Shown in pieces: positions 18,868 through 28,223 of a DNA stretch of 64,000 nucleotides. A model generated the notes under the pieces. That model did no database searches and was not told the origin of the DNA. It saw only the letters and a program-made list of their open reading frames with translations. Position numbers and translations under genes: made by a program. The stretch spans positions 1 through 64,000 of the forward strand of contig JAKQSI010000082.1 in assembly GCA_029570205.1 (NCBI GenBank). Direction: 5' to 3'. The first letter of the stretch is position 1. Each line of letters opens with the position of its first letter. The stretch comes from Candidatus Omnitrophota bacterium (GTDB lineage: Bacteria > Hinthialibacterota > Hinthialibacteria > Hinthialibacterales > JAKPRU01).

Positions 18868-19314
18868 ATGGAAATCGATATTCTGTACGACATTTCATGC
18901 CCGGAAATTGACGCCGTTCCATTGCGTGAAGCTCTCGAAACGGCCCTGCGGTCCGGTGGAGAGACCGATGTGGAATTGTCGGTATCGCTCGTGAACGACG
19001 AGACCATTCAGGATCTGTCTCGGCGCTACTTGGACAAAGACGCGCCAACCGATGTATTATCATTTCCCCAACGCGATGAGTTCGACCGCACAAGCCGTCA
19101 CTTGGGTGACATTGTGATATCCGCCGACACGGCACGTCGACAGGCCGCCTCGGCAGGACACAGCGTTCAAGAGGAAGTTCATTACCTGGCCGAGCATGGA
19201 CTTCTCCATCTCCTGGGATTCGAGCATCATGGAGCGGGCCACGAGGAATGGAACCGAGCCGCTATCCGGTTCGGACTTTCCCATCACGTTATAGACTTGG
19301 AAAGGACGGAGTGA
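18868..19314 (+). CDS. ybeY: Endoribonuclease YbeY
   Basis: A 148-residue zinc-dependent single-strand RNase involved in 16S rRNA maturation and ribosome quality control. The metal-binding signature reads EHGLLHLLGFEHH, a close variant of HGxLHLxGYDH (Glu in place of Asp before the last His). TDVLSFP and the GDIVIS strand are also typical. It sits in the usual phoH-pgpH-ybeY-corC order. The stop overlaps the corC GTG start by four bases. Confidence 0.97.
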   Translation: MEIDILYDISCPEIDAVPLREALETALRSGGETDVELSVSLVNDETIQDLSRRYLDKDAPTDVLSFPQRDEFDRTSRHLGDIVISADTARRQAASAGHSVQEEVHYLAEHGLLHLLGFEHHGAGHEEWNRAAIRFGLSHHVIDLERTE

Positions 19315-20693
19315 GTCCGATCGAGGAAAGGAGAGAATGTCTTCTCCGTAAACCCATCGGCAATATTGTGGACAATACTTTCTTTTTCAGTATCTCGATT
19401 CCGGGGTTCTTTATCCTGCTGGTTCTATCGGCTTTTTTTTCGGCCTCGGAGACCGCGTTGACTTCGATGACGAAGCTGCGTATCAAAGGCCTGTTCAATG
19501 AAGGGACCGGTTCGTACAAGAAACTGGAACCCTGGCTTCACGATCCCAACCAATACCTGGTCACCATTCTGGTCGGGAACAATATCGTGAACATCGCCGC
19601 TTCCGTTCTGGCGACCGGGATATTCACGCGACTTCTGGAACAATACGGCTGGGATCACACCGGTGCGGCGGGGGGTGGGCTGGCATTCGGCACAGTGACC
19701 CTGCTGCTCCTGGTCTTCGGGGAGATCACCCCCAAGACATTCGCGAAACAACATGCGGAACGTATCGCGGTCCTGGTGATTCGCCCGCTGGATCGGCTTT
19801 ATTACATCTTGTATCCGTTCATCCTGATGTTTCTGGCGATCTCCAACGCATTGATTCGACTTCTGGGCGGCCAGACGGTCAAAGAAGTGCCCATTGTCAC
19901 CGCCGAGGACGTACGCACGCTCATCGAGGTGAGTGAGCGGGAGGGACTGATCGAAGAGGAAGAACGGGAGATGATTCATCACATCATCGACTTCGAGGAT
20001 ACCGTGGTGCGCGAGATCATGACTCCTCGCGTCGATATCCAGGCTCTCGACGTGGAGACCCCGTATGACCAGGTGCGAAAAGCGGTCATCGAGGGGGGGC
20101 ACTCGCGGATTCCCGTCCATGACGGCGACATCGACCGGGTTATCGGCGTTCTTTACGCAAAAGACCTTTTGGCCTTTCAGTATTCCGATGGGAAGGAGTG
20201 GCAACTGCGCGATATTGTTCGACCCGCGCTGTTCATCCCCGAAAGTAAGAAAGTACACGACCTTCTTCAGACCTTTCGGCAGGAACGCACTCACATTGCG
20301 ATGGTGGTAGACGAGTATGGCGGGATCGCCGGGCTGGTAACCATCGAGGATGTGCTGGAGGAAATTGTCGGCGAAATCCAGGATGAACACGATAAAGAAG
20401 TGCCGGATTACTATGTCGGGAAAAACGGCGAAATCATCGCGAACGCGAAAGTAGACATAGACGTTCTCCGGGAGGATCTGGACCTGGATCTTTCCTTGCC
20501 CGATGCGGAGTTCGAAACCCTGGGGGGATTTATTACCTGTTTCCTGGGAGATCTGCCGCGCACGGGCCAGGTGATTGTATACGGCACGATTGAAATGACG
20601 ATTCTCGACGCGGATAATCGGCGTATTAAGCGGGTAAAACTGGTCCGACGGCCCTCCGAGGAACATCCGGGGAACGAAACACAAGACGGATGA
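19311..20693 (+). CDS. CNNM/CorC-family transporter-like protein with CBS domains
   Basis: A 460-residue protein with a DUF21 (CNNM) membrane domain ([20 protein letters not shown] and three further helices), a CBS pair ([37 protein letters not shown]) and a C-terminal CorC_HlyC domain. The family acts in magnesium or cobalt homeostasis and is often called hemolysin-related. I chose the GTG at 19311, overlapping the ybeY stop (GTGA) with AGGA upstream; the open frame upstream runs inside ybeY. Confidence 0.94.
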   Translation: MSPIEERRECLLRKPIGNIVDNTFFFSISIPGFFILLVLSAFFSASETALTSMTKLRIKGLFNEGTGSYKKLEPWLHDPNQYLVTILVGNNIVNIAASVLATGIFTRLLEQYGWDHTGAAGGGLAFGTVTLLLLVFGEITPKTFAKQHAERIAVLVIRPLDRLYYILYPFILMFLAISNALIRLLGGQTVKEVPIVTAEDVRTLIEVSEREGLIEEEEREMIHHIIDFEDTVVREIMTPRVDIQALDVETPYDQVRKAVIEGGHSRIPVHDGDIDRVIGVLYAKDLLAFQYSDGKEWQLRDIVRPALFIPESKKVHDLLQTFRQERTHIAMVVDEYGGIAGLVTIEDVLEEIVGEIQDEHDKEVPDYYVGKNGEIIANAKVDIDVLREDLDLDLSLPDAEFETLGGFITCFLGDLPRTGQVIVYGTIEMTILDADNRRIKRVKLVRRPSEEHPGNETQDG

Positions 20694-20817
20694 ACAAAAT
20701 CAACCCCGATGAGGGGGGCGGTGTAGATATGGGATGAAGGCCGGTGAATCCCCCACCTCGACTCTTTCCTCGAGGGAGAGGGAACCGATGAATCAGTACT
20801 ACACGAATAGAGGATAA

Positions 20818-21531
20818 ATGTTTAAGAATTCACTTCGAGATCTTCGGAATTACTTTATCAGCGGCTTGTTTATCGTGGTTCCTATCGGGGTCACGATATA
20901 CATAATCTGGGGAATATTCAATTATCTGGATGAATGGCTTCGGGAATCGAGGTTACTTGACAATACGCTCAGCTCGTTCGGTATCCCAGACAAGTTTCCC
21001 CGGTATGGTGTCGGCTTCCTGACTACCATCGTCCTGATTATCGCAGTCGGTTTTCTGGGACGGCTTTACGTCGGCAAGAAAATGCTGCTTCTTGTGGAAT
21101 ATGTTCTTTCGCGCATTCCTGTAGTCAATTGGTTATACAACCTGATTAAGCAGATCAGTTATGCCTTTTTCGGCAAGAATCGGCGAGTCTTTCAACAGGC
21201 CGTGCTTGTCGAATATCCGCGAAAAGGCATCTATGCGATTGCGTTTCTTGTCGCCCCAGAAGACGGCCCGATCAGTCGAAGTGTCGGCCGGGACCTCAGC
21301 TATGTTTTTCTGGCTACAACCCCCAATCCCACATCCGGCTTCCTGCTGCTGGTTCCCAATGATCAGATCATCCCGGTGAACATCACTGTGGAGCAAGCCG
21401 TGAAAATGGTAATTTCGTCGGGGATGGTATGTTCCGATACTTCCACGTGGTTACCGAAGAAGGAAGAGGATGCGGAAGCGCGTCAGGAACCCGAAAACGG
21501 TTCTTTCATAAAGAGAACGGGAACAATCTGA
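20818..21531 (+). CDS. DUF502 family membrane protein
   Basis: A 237-residue protein with two N-terminal membrane segments (GLFIVVPIGVTIYIIWGIF, LTTIVLIIAVGFLGRLYVG). The domain continues IPVVNWLYNLIKQ and the TPNPTSGFLLLVPNDQIIPV motif near the C-terminus, both characteristic of DUF502. Its function is unknown; it is often found near membrane or cell-envelope genes. The 20694-20817 gap carries a weak CCTCGAGG-type inverted repeat and nothing else notable. Confidence 0.9.
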   Translation: MFKNSLRDLRNYFISGLFIVVPIGVTIYIIWGIFNYLDEWLRESRLLDNTLSSFGIPDKFPRYGVGFLTTIVLIIAVGFLGRLYVGKKMLLLVEYVLSRIPVVNWLYNLIKQISYAFFGKNRRVFQQAVLVEYPRKGIYAIAFLVAPEDGPISRSVGRDLSYVFLATTPNPTSGFLLLVPNDQIIPVNITVEQAVKMVISSGMVCSDTSTWLPKKEEDAEARQEPENGSFIKRTGTI

Positions 21532-21558
21532 ATATCAATCCATGAACGAGGTGAATCG

Positions 21559-22470
21559 ATGAAACTGGCGTATGTGGAATGTCAAGGCAGACGATTGTTG
21601 GCGACACCCCGAGATTCATATAATCCCGAAGGCGACTTATTAGATCTGTCTCGTGCGGCAGCCTCTTATGCTGCGGCACGCGGTCTGGAATTGAAATACA
21701 CGGACTCGGTCGTAGATTTTCTGACCGGTGAGTACAGCGCTCCGAAAGCCCGGAAACAATTAGTCGATTTCATTGAACAACATCACCTGACCGACGAGTT
21801 AACGATAGCCGGTCCGGTCCGATTCCTTCCGCCGGTTCCCTGCCCCCAGAAGATTTTAGCCATGGGACGTAACTACGCGGCGCACGCCGCCGAAAGCAAT
21901 CTCAGCGTTCCGAAAGAACCGATTATTTTCTGCAAGTCTCCCATGTCGGTGATCGGGCATGAGGACCCGGTCGTCATTCCACCGGATACCGGAAGAGTAG
22001 ATCATGAGATTGAGCTCGCCGTGATTATCGGTAAACGGGGATACCGGGTTAACCGAACACAAGCCGCGCAAATGATTGCAGGGTACACGATTCTGAACGA
22101 TGTAACCGCGCGGGCCATGCAGAGTAAGGACATGGCCGAGGCCGGCCCATGGTTCCGGTCCAAATCGTTCGATACCTTCTGCCCCACAGGGCCGTGGGTC
22201 GTCACGCCGGACGACATGCCGGACCCGCTGCATGTGGATCTCGAACTGCGTGTCAATGACGATGTGCGTCAGTCCTCCAACACCCGGTATATGATCTTCG
22301 ATATTCCCTTTGTGCTGGAATTCATAACTCAATGGATTACAATGGTTCCGGGAGATATTCTCTCTACCGGAACACCCGAAGGGATCAGCGAGGTCCACCC
22401 GGGCGAGGTAATGAGCGCGAAGATCCAGGGAATTGGGACACTGCGCAACCCGGTGAAATCGCTCAAATGA
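21559..22470 (+). CDS. Fumarylacetoacetate hydrolase family protein
   Basis: A 303-residue member of the FAH superfamily, which cleaves or isomerises C-C bonds in 2-keto-acid-type intermediates. The domain from about residue 95 carries MGRNYAAHAAES, the metal-binding RVDHEIELAVIIG, GYTILNDVTARAMQ and the C-terminal GDILSTGTPEGI. The usual substrate group is 5-oxopent-3-ene-1,2,5-tricarboxylate or acylpyruvates; the true substrate cannot be told from the sequence. Its last 8 bases overlap the end of the convergent AAA+ gene. Confidence 0.93.
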   Translation: MKLAYVECQGRRLLATPRDSYNPEGDLLDLSRAAASYAAARGLELKYTDSVVDFLTGEYSAPKARKQLVDFIEQHHLTDELTIAGPVRFLPPVPCPQKILAMGRNYAAHAAESNLSVPKEPIIFCKSPMSVIGHEDPVVIPPDTGRVDHEIELAVIIGKRGYRVNRTQAAQMIAGYTILNDVTARAMQSKDMAEAGPWFRSKSFDTFCPTGPWVVTPDDMPDPLHVDLELRVNDDVRQSSNTRYMIFDIPFVLEFITQWITMVPGDILSTGTPEGISEVHPGEVMSAKIQGIGTLRNPVKSLK

Positions 22471-23215
22471 GCAGTTGTGCGATATCCTGATCGGCTACCG
22501 TTTTGCCGGGGAAAAATGTTTCGAGACGGTTGCAGAGGCTCCGCAATTCGCGGACATTTCCGGGAAATGCGTATTCGGCTAATTTCCGCAGAGCCGAATC
22601 GCTGAGTATCGGTCTTTGTCCGCCGGATAATCGGGATAAAAAGTACTCGACCAGAATAGGAATATCTTCCGGTCGATCCCTCAGCGGCGGCATATTGATC
22701 CGAAGAACATCCAACCGGTCGAACAGGTCCATCATGAATTCCCGTTCGGCGGCGGCCCGTTGCAGGTCTCGATTCGTAGCGGCGATGATCCGTGTCTCGA
22801 TTTTCATGTCGATCTTGCCGCCGATTCGTCGGATTTTGCCCTCCTCCAGGAATCGCAACAGTCTTCCCTGGCTTTCCAGGGAGAGCAGCCCGATTTCATC
22901 CAGGAATAGACTTGTGCCGTCGGCCTCCTCCAGGCGTCCGGTGACACGATTCACCGCACCGGTGAACGCCCCGCGCTCATGACCGAACAGGGTCGATTCC
23001 AGTAATGTGCCGGGCAACGCCGCGCAATCGATGAAAACCATCGGCCGTCCCCGGCGGTTCCCTGCGTCATGGATCGCGGCGGCGCAGAGATTCTTCCCGG
23101 TCCCGCGCTCTCCCAGAATCAGAACCGGGTGGTGGCTTCGGGCTACCGCGTCCACTCGATCCCGAACCGCGTCAATCGCGCACGAAATCCCCATCAGTTG
23201 ATTCCTTTCATACAT
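22463..23215 (-). CDS. Sigma54-interaction AAA+ protein lacking a DNA-binding domain
   Basis: A 250-residue protein made only of the sigma54 activator AAA+ domain. Walker A is GERGTGKN, the sigma54-contacting loop GAFTGA is intact, Walker B is SLFLDEIG, ATNRDL is sensor I and FPGNVRELRS precedes the end. There is no N-terminal receiver or GAF domain and no C-terminal Fis-type helix-turn-helix; the protein stops at AQLLI. Such proteins normally need DNA tethering, so it may act from solution at high concentration or may be truncated. The ATG at 23215 has GGAGGACAGGA upstream. The stop lies inside the convergent FAH gene. Confidence 0.88.
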   Translation of the reverse strand: MYERNQLMGISCAIDAVRDRVDAVARSHHPVLILGERGTGKNLCAAAIHDAGNRRGRPMVFIDCAALPGTLLESTLFGHERGAFTGAVNRVTGRLEEADGTSLFLDEIGLLSLESQGRLLRFLEEGKIRRIGGKIDMKIETRIIAATNRDLQRAAAEREFMMDLFDRLDVLRINMPPLRDRPEDIPILVEYFLSRLSGGQRPILSDSALRKLAEYAFPGNVRELRSLCNRLETFFPGKTVADQDIAQLLI

Positions 23216-23460
23216 GGGTCCTGTCCTCCACAATGATTTTGTGAACAAAAATTACATGGACCGCTCCGCAAAAATCTTTCGCGCAAATTCTTGTTTTCTT
23301 CGCGAATTCGAGAAGATCCCGCGCCTTTCTTTCCGATATTCTCAAAGTCTTCGCAAAATGCGGAACGTACCCGCCAAACTCGACAAACTCTGCGTTTTGA
23401 AAGAGGATTCCAGTCAGCCGCCGACACAACAAACGGGCGGAAATTGAAAGGAGACAGACC

Positions 23461-24738
23461 ATGGTACAACCCACAGAGCATTTATCGCGAAGAGAATTTG
23501 TGAAACGCGGAGCGATGGCGACCGTAACCGTCACCGCATTCAATATCCTCGGTTCCAAAGACACACGGGCCGCCGCTCCGCTGAAGATCGGGCTGATCGG
23601 GTGCGGTGGGCGAGGCAAGAATGATATCGATATGGCATTCAAAGGATCGACCGACATCCAGATCACCGCGCTGGCCGACCTGTTCCCGGACCGGATGGAA
23701 AAGGCACGGACATATTTCGCGGAAAAATACGGCGCGAAAATCGAAAAAGAGCAATGCTTTCTCGGCCTGGATGCCTATAAAAAAATGATGGAGACCGATG
23801 TGGATTGTGTTTACCTTGTGACTCCGCCGGTTTTCCGCCCGGCGATGCTGACCGCAGCGGTGGAGGCAAAGAAACATGTATTTATGGAGAAACCGGCGGC
23901 GGTGGATGCGCCGGGTGTGAGAGAGGTAATTGCGGCCGGGGAGAAAGCGAAATCTTCAGGACTTTCGATTGTCGCCGGGGTGCAGCGGCGCTTTGCGCCG
24001 AACCGCGTCCAGGCGGTCAAACGAGTACACGACGGGGCCATCGGGGAAATTGTCGCGGCGCGGGCATACTGGCTGGGCGGGGCCATCGGATTTCACGAAC
24101 GGCAGCCCGAATGGACCGATTTGGAGTACCAGGTGCGAAACTGGTACCATTTCCTGTGGCTGTCCGGCGACCACATTGTCGAGCAACATGTACATAATCT
24201 GGACATGATTCACTGGGGAACTCAGCAGCATCCGGTAAAGGCTATCGGCTGCGGCGGACGCGCGTGGCAGAAACTGGGAAATATCTGGGATCACCACGCG
24301 GTAGATTTTACATTTGAGAGCGGAATGCACCTGGCGAGTATGTGCCGTCAGACCCCATACTGCGCAACCAATGTTTCCGAATTTGTAGTCGGAACAAAAG
24401 GAAGTTCGGATTTAAAGACGTTCGTGGAGGCTGACGGAAAGCGACAGGAATGGGACGCGAGCGCACCGGAGCAGGAAATAGACGAAAATCGCGCTCTTTT
24501 CAAAAGCATTCGCGAAGGCACGGGTGTGAACATGGCAAAAGATATTGCAATCAGTACCATGTATGCGATTCTGGGCCGCATGGCGGAATACAGCGGGCAA
24601 GAGGTAACCTGGGAGGAAGCCTTCAATTCCAATGAAACTCTTGCGCCTGAAAAGATCGAATTCGGCCCGATCCCATTACCCCCGGTAGCCATTCCGGGCG
24701 GTAGAGAATATGCGGGCGAGGGATGGGTGACCGGGTAA
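23461..24738 (+). CDS. Tat-exported Gfo/Idh/MocA oxidoreductase
   Basis: A 425-residue NAD(P)-dependent sugar or cyclitol dehydrogenase-like protein. The N-terminus carries a twin-arginine signal (SRREFVKRGAMATVTVTAF), then the Rossmann motif IGLIGCGGRGKNDIDM. The catalytic-domain motif MEKPAAVD has the usual Lys. Export through Tat is common in this family in planctomycete-like groups and implies folding with the cofactor in the cytoplasm. An AAAGGAGA site precedes ATG 23461. A terminator hairpin overlaps the stop codon. Confidence 0.93.
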   Translation: MVQPTEHLSRREFVKRGAMATVTVTAFNILGSKDTRAAAPLKIGLIGCGGRGKNDIDMAFKGSTDIQITALADLFPDRMEKARTYFAEKYGAKIEKEQCFLGLDAYKKMMETDVDCVYLVTPPVFRPAMLTAAVEAKKHVFMEKPAAVDAPGVREVIAAGEKAKSSGLSIVAGVQRRFAPNRVQAVKRVHDGAIGEIVAARAYWLGGAIGFHERQPEWTDLEYQVRNWYHFLWLSGDHIVEQHVHNLDMIHWGTQQHPVKAIGCGGRAWQKLGNIWDHHAVDFTFESGMHLASMCRQTPYCATNVSEFVVGTKGSSDLKTFVEADGKRQEWDASAPEQEIDENRALFKSIREGTGVNMAKDIAISTMYAILGRMAEYSGQEVTWEEAFNSNETLAPEKIEFGPIPLPPVAIPGGREYAGEGWVTG

Positions 24739-24751
24739 ATTACCCGGTTTT
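24730..24751 (+). terminator. Terminator hairpin at the end of the Gfo/Idh gene
   Basis: Perfect 9 bp inverted repeat ACCGGGTAA / TTACCCGGT with a one-base loop, followed by a T-run (24748-24751). The left arm contains the TAA stop at 24736-24738. Confidence 0.6.
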
Positions 24752-25234
24752 ACAGGTGAAATACAGTACTTGGCAAGAGCGCACATGCGTCCGTGAGGTG
24801 TCATATTTGTTCAGGATAGGTTCACGTCAAAGCGGAGACAAGGTAACCGTTCGATAAACTACGTGGTTGTGCGAGGAGCGGTTGGGTGTAAAGTAGCCAT
24901 GGAGGTCAGCCATGGTGAAAAATCGAACAAAGAGAGAACGAGGCGAGGAGACGGAGCGTTCCCGGCGCTGGCGAGGGATGATGATCGCGTGGGAATGAAG
25001 CGCTCTGACACAGGCGGAGTTCTGCCGGCCGAAAGGGTGGAGCGGTTGCGGCGGTACTTGTACGGACGGAAATCGGAGAAAGGGAGAGGGGAGCCGTTAC
25101 TCTTCCAGCATGCAGGGTGGTTGGAGACGCCGGAACAGGGGAGCGGTCGAGCCGGAGGTGGTCCCGCCATCCCCGGAGCCTTCCCCAAATCGGCGGAAAC
25201 CGAACTTGCATGTCCGGAGAAAAACCAAGCGCGG

Positions 25235-25351
25235 ATGAGCTATGCCGATTTCCGCGCACGCCATCTCTTCATCGGTTCGGGAGTGGTCGAAGCCGCGTGC
25301 AATACTTTCGCCACCACAAAAAAAATTAAAAAAATTGATCCGACCACTTGA
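25235..25351 (+). pseudogene. Transposase remnant, ISKra4-like C-terminus
   Basis: A short frame reads MSYADFRARHLFIGSGVVEA followed by ACNTF. IGSGVVEA-C-T is characteristic of the C-terminal part of ISKra4-like transposases, where it normally continues with an QRLKQSGMRW-type sequence. Here it runs instead into a Lys/Ile-rich tail and stops. The 24739-25234 stretch upstream shows no convincing gene, although a frame of 162 codons spans part of it without recognisable similarity. Confidence 0.65.
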
Positions 25352-25376
25352 CATCCGGTGTAAATTGTCCTAATAT
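25348..25376 (+). promoter_or_regulatory. Promoter of the GntR-ABC operon
   Basis: Consensus TTGACA (25348-25353), a 17 bp spacer and TAATAT (25371-25376). Transcription would begin near 25383, only about 4 bases before the GntR ATG at 25387, so the messenger would be almost leaderless. Confidence 0.7.
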
Positions 25377-25388
25377 ACCTAGTACAAT
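25364..25388. promoter_or_regulatory. Palindromic operator over the GntR promoter and start codon
   Basis: ATTGTCCTA (25364-25372) and TAGTACAAT (25380-25388) form an inverted repeat with 8 of 9 matches and a 7 bp spacer. It covers the -10 box and the ATG. Self-repression by the GntR-family protein encoded directly downstream is the natural inference. Confidence 0.6.
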
Positions 25389-25779
25389 GATTATTACGGT
25401 CGATCTATCCAATCCAAAGCCGACGTATCTCCAGATTGTGGAGGGGGTTCGGCGCGCTATCGCCACCGGGGCGCTGAAACCGGGGGACCGTCTGCCCACA
25501 ATCCGGGATGTTGCGGTGCAGGCGCGTGTCAATCGAAACACGGTGAGTCGCGCATACCTGGAGCTGGAACACCAAGGGCTGGTCCGCCCGCGCCAGGGGT
25601 CCGGAGTCTATGTCACCGATGACGGCCCCACGCTGGAACGGGAGGAACGAATCCGGCTTCTAAAACGCCTGACCGATGACCTCGTTGTCGAGGCGTTTCA
25701 TCATCGCATCCCGACCGAGGAAGTCGTTCAGTTACTTCAGGAGAGCGCCGCCGAGCTCGGTAAGGAGACAGAATCATGA
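25387..25779 (+). CDS. GntR-family regulator, YtrA type
   Basis: A 130-residue regulator with an N-terminal winged helix (YLQIVEGVRRAIATGALKPG, then PTIRDVAVQARVNRNTVSRA) and only a short C-terminal dimerisation tail. This is the YtrA subfamily, whose members usually repress the ABC transporter operon they belong to. The ATG at 25387 follows a strong promoter directly, with no ribosome site, so leaderless translation is likely. Its stop overlaps the next start as ATGA. A palindrome over its own promoter suggests autoregulation. Confidence 0.93.
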   Translation: MIITVDLSNPKPTYLQIVEGVRRAIATGALKPGDRLPTIRDVAVQARVNRNTVSRAYLELEHQGLVRPRQGSGVYVTDDGPTLEREERIRLLKRLTDDLVVEAFHHRIPTEEVVQLLQESAAELGKETES

Positions 25780-26660
25780 CGGAATGGGCAATTGAAACAG
25801 AGCGACTCAGTCGAAAGTTCGGCAAGAAATGGGCGGTCTGGGACCTGAGCCTGTGTGTGCCGAAAGGGACAGTGTACGGGTTTCTGGGACCGAACGGCGC
25901 GGGAAAATCCACCACCATTCATGTCCTGATGGGTCTTCTTCCCGCCACCGAGGGACGCGCCAGGGTTTTGGGTATCGACTCGGCTGAGGACGACGTGGCG
26001 ATCCGCCGCCGGGTGGGATATGTGGCCGAAATCCACGGATTCTACGGATGGATGAGCGTGGACGACACCATCGGCCTGGTCGCGCCGTACCACGAAAATT
26101 GGGATTGGGAGCTGTGCCGGTCGCTCAAACAGGAGTTCGGCCTGGATGGGAACAGCAAGGTGGATGCCCTGTCCAAGGGGATGCGGGCGAAATTGGCGCT
26201 GCTGTTGGCGCTGAGTTTCAAGCCGGAAATGCTGGTGCTGGACGAGCCGACCGGCGGCCTGGACCCGGCGGCGCGACGCAGCTTTATCGAGACGATCCTT
26301 GCCCGGTACCAGGAAGAAGGAAAAACCATCTTTGTCTCGTCCCACCTGCTGAATGAGTTCTCCGGCCTGATCGATCATGTCGCGTTCATCAAGGACGGCA
26401 GGATGCAGCTGGAGTCCTCCACGGACGCGCTTCACCAGCGGATGAAACGCGCGCGGCTGGTCTTTGAGAACCAGGTCCCGCCGGGATTTTCGTTCGAGGG
26501 CGCCCTGGCTGTGCGCTCGAACGGGCGGGAATGCCTGGTCACCGTGCAGCAATTCGACTCCGAACGGACGCCCAAGGCATTGGCGCAAACGGGCGCTGCA
26601 AGCGTCCAGATTGAGGAAATGACCCTGGAAGACATCTTTGTAGATTGGGTGGGAAAATGA
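25776..26660 (+). CDS. ABC transporter ATPase
   Basis: A 294-residue ATPase: Walker A GPNGAGKST, Q-loop in VGYVAEIHGF, signature LSKGMRAKL, Walker B MLVLDEPTGGLD and the H-loop SSHLLNE. The YtrB/CcmA-like signature, together with the GntR partner and a large permease, points to an exporter or envelope-stress transporter rather than an importer. Four-base overlaps on both sides show tight translational coupling. Confidence 0.95.
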   Translation: MTEWAIETERLSRKFGKKWAVWDLSLCVPKGTVYGFLGPNGAGKSTTIHVLMGLLPATEGRARVLGIDSAEDDVAIRRRVGYVAEIHGFYGWMSVDDTIGLVAPYHENWDWELCRSLKQEFGLDGNSKVDALSKGMRAKLALLLALSFKPEMLVLDEPTGGLDPAARRSFIETILARYQEEGKTIFVSSHLLNEFSGLIDHVAFIKDGRMQLESSTDALHQRMKRARLVFENQVPPGFSFEGALAVRSNGRECLVTVQQFDSERTPKALAQTGAASVQIEEMTLEDIFVDWVGK

Positions 26661-28210
26661 CTCTCGACGCATATCCGGTCTATCGCAAAGATCTTCGTGT
26701 GCTGGCGAAACAAGCCGTTGCGGCCCTGCTTCTGCAACTGATCTTGATGATCATCGTGCCGGTTCTGATCAGTATTCCCTCTGTCTATAACTCTCTTTTC
26801 GACATTGTTCGTCATTTCAAACCCTGGGAGATGGGCTTGCGCGACTGGTTCCCGAAAGTCCAGATCGCGATCAGCGCGGTGATTGCCCTGGCAGCGGCGG
26901 CACAGTGGTCGGTTGAGGAACGAGCGGGACAACACGACCGGTTTCTGCGACGGCTTGCGGCATCGCGAAAACGGATCTGGGGCGAGAAAGCCGCCGCCGG
27001 ACTGACGATTGTCCTGGGCGTAGTCGTTCTTCAGCACCTCTGGCAGGCCATCGCCCTGACATTCGGCTGTGAATTGTGGGACCCGCAGGAATATGTCGGC
27101 CTTTATATCTTTATTGTAGCGACTACCGCATATCTTGTCGGCTTGCCGTTATCGTGCATATTCAATCAGGCCATGGGAGTAGTGCTGGTCGGATTGGGGA
27201 TTGAATTTTCCGGTCTCTGGCTGCGTATGAGCCTAGGCAGACATTGGGCATCCATCCGATGGCCCATTGTGCTGATTGTGCTTCTTCTGATCGTTGTGCC
27301 CGCGATCTCCGTATTGCCGACTAGCCGTAACCGTGTTTCCACTCTGCTCGCCGGACTCATCAGGAGCAAGAGAGAAAACCGCTCGAAAATCCAGGCCATT
27401 GTAGATAAACAGGTCCGTGAGAATATTCTACTTTATGGAATCGCCCTGGTTCTGGCGGTATGCGGATTTGTAATGATTCCCGACAGCCCGCTGTCGGGCG
27501 GTTATGAGATAATCCTTGTAATGGCGATGATATTGCATTCGGCGGTCCTGGGAGTTTGTGTATACAACGCGGACGACAAGGATGCGGTACGCTGTGTACT
27601 GTATCACCATCCGATCTCACGGAGTACATTGTTCTGGACGAAGTTCCTTACCAGCCTTGTTCCGGCGCTTCTTCTCTCGATTTCGATCTCCGCGATGATC
27701 AGGGGGCCGCGCCCCCTTGGGGCGGATATTGTAGCAGCGATAATTTCCGTCACGGCTTGTCTTCTCCCATTCTTTTGTGGGCTACTGACAACGTATGCTT
27801 TTCGAAATCCGTTCTATGCGGCGCTTGGCGCTGCGCTTGTGACTATCGGTGCGGGGTTATTCGTCACACAGTTGATTTTTCCGGCACAATTCAGCTTCGA
27901 TGGACCCACCAAACTCATTTCCGAGTACATATCTTCACGGCCCGTCGCACGAGTACACATGGGACCGAGAAGTCCCGATTTCTCCTTATTTCGCTTTGCC
28001 TATCCGTTGTTTCTTTTGGTATTTGGCCTGGTTCTGGCGGCATGGGTTGCCGTGCGGGACCGGACTGTGTTTGCAGAAGGGACGTTTTATAGACTCGTGT
28101 ACATGACGCGGCTTCTGCTGTTTGTCATAGCGGTAACGCTGATTCTCACACGGGTTGGCTGGCTCGACTTGTTCTATCTCATCACCTCCATCGACCTCGG
28201 TATCGGATAA
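26657..28210 (+). CDS. ABC transporter permease
   Basis: A 517-residue polytopic protein with about 10-12 membrane segments, including LLLQLILMIIVPVLISIPSV near the N-terminus. It shows no extracytoplasmic binding domain. It is the membrane partner of the ATPase encoded directly upstream, with a 4 bp overlap (ATGA). The pair resembles ABC-2 type exporters of the YtrA-regulated class. Substrate unknown. Confidence 0.85.
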   Translation: MTLDAYPVYRKDLRVLAKQAVAALLLQLILMIIVPVLISIPSVYNSLFDIVRHFKPWEMGLRDWFPKVQIAISAVIALAAAAQWSVEERAGQHDRFLRRLAASRKRIWGEKAAAGLTIVLGVVVLQHLWQAIALTFGCELWDPQEYVGLYIFIVATTAYLVGLPLSCIFNQAMGVVLVGLGIEFSGLWLRMSLGRHWASIRWPIVLIVLLLIVVPAISVLPTSRNRVSTLLAGLIRSKRENRSKIQAIVDKQVRENILLYGIALVLAVCGFVMIPDSPLSGGYEIILVMAMILHSAVLGVCVYNADDKDAVRCVLYHHPISRSTLFWTKFLTSLVPALLLSISISAMIRGPRPLGADIVAAIISVTACLLPFFCGLLTTYAFRNPFYAALGAALVTIGAGLFVTQLIFPAQFSFDGPTKLISEYISSRPVARVHMGPRSPDFSLFRFAYPLFLLVFGLVLAAWVAVRDRTVFAEGTFYRLVYMTRLLLFVIAVTLILTRVGWLDLFYLITSIDLGIG

Positions 28211-28223
28211 GGGGATCACAATC

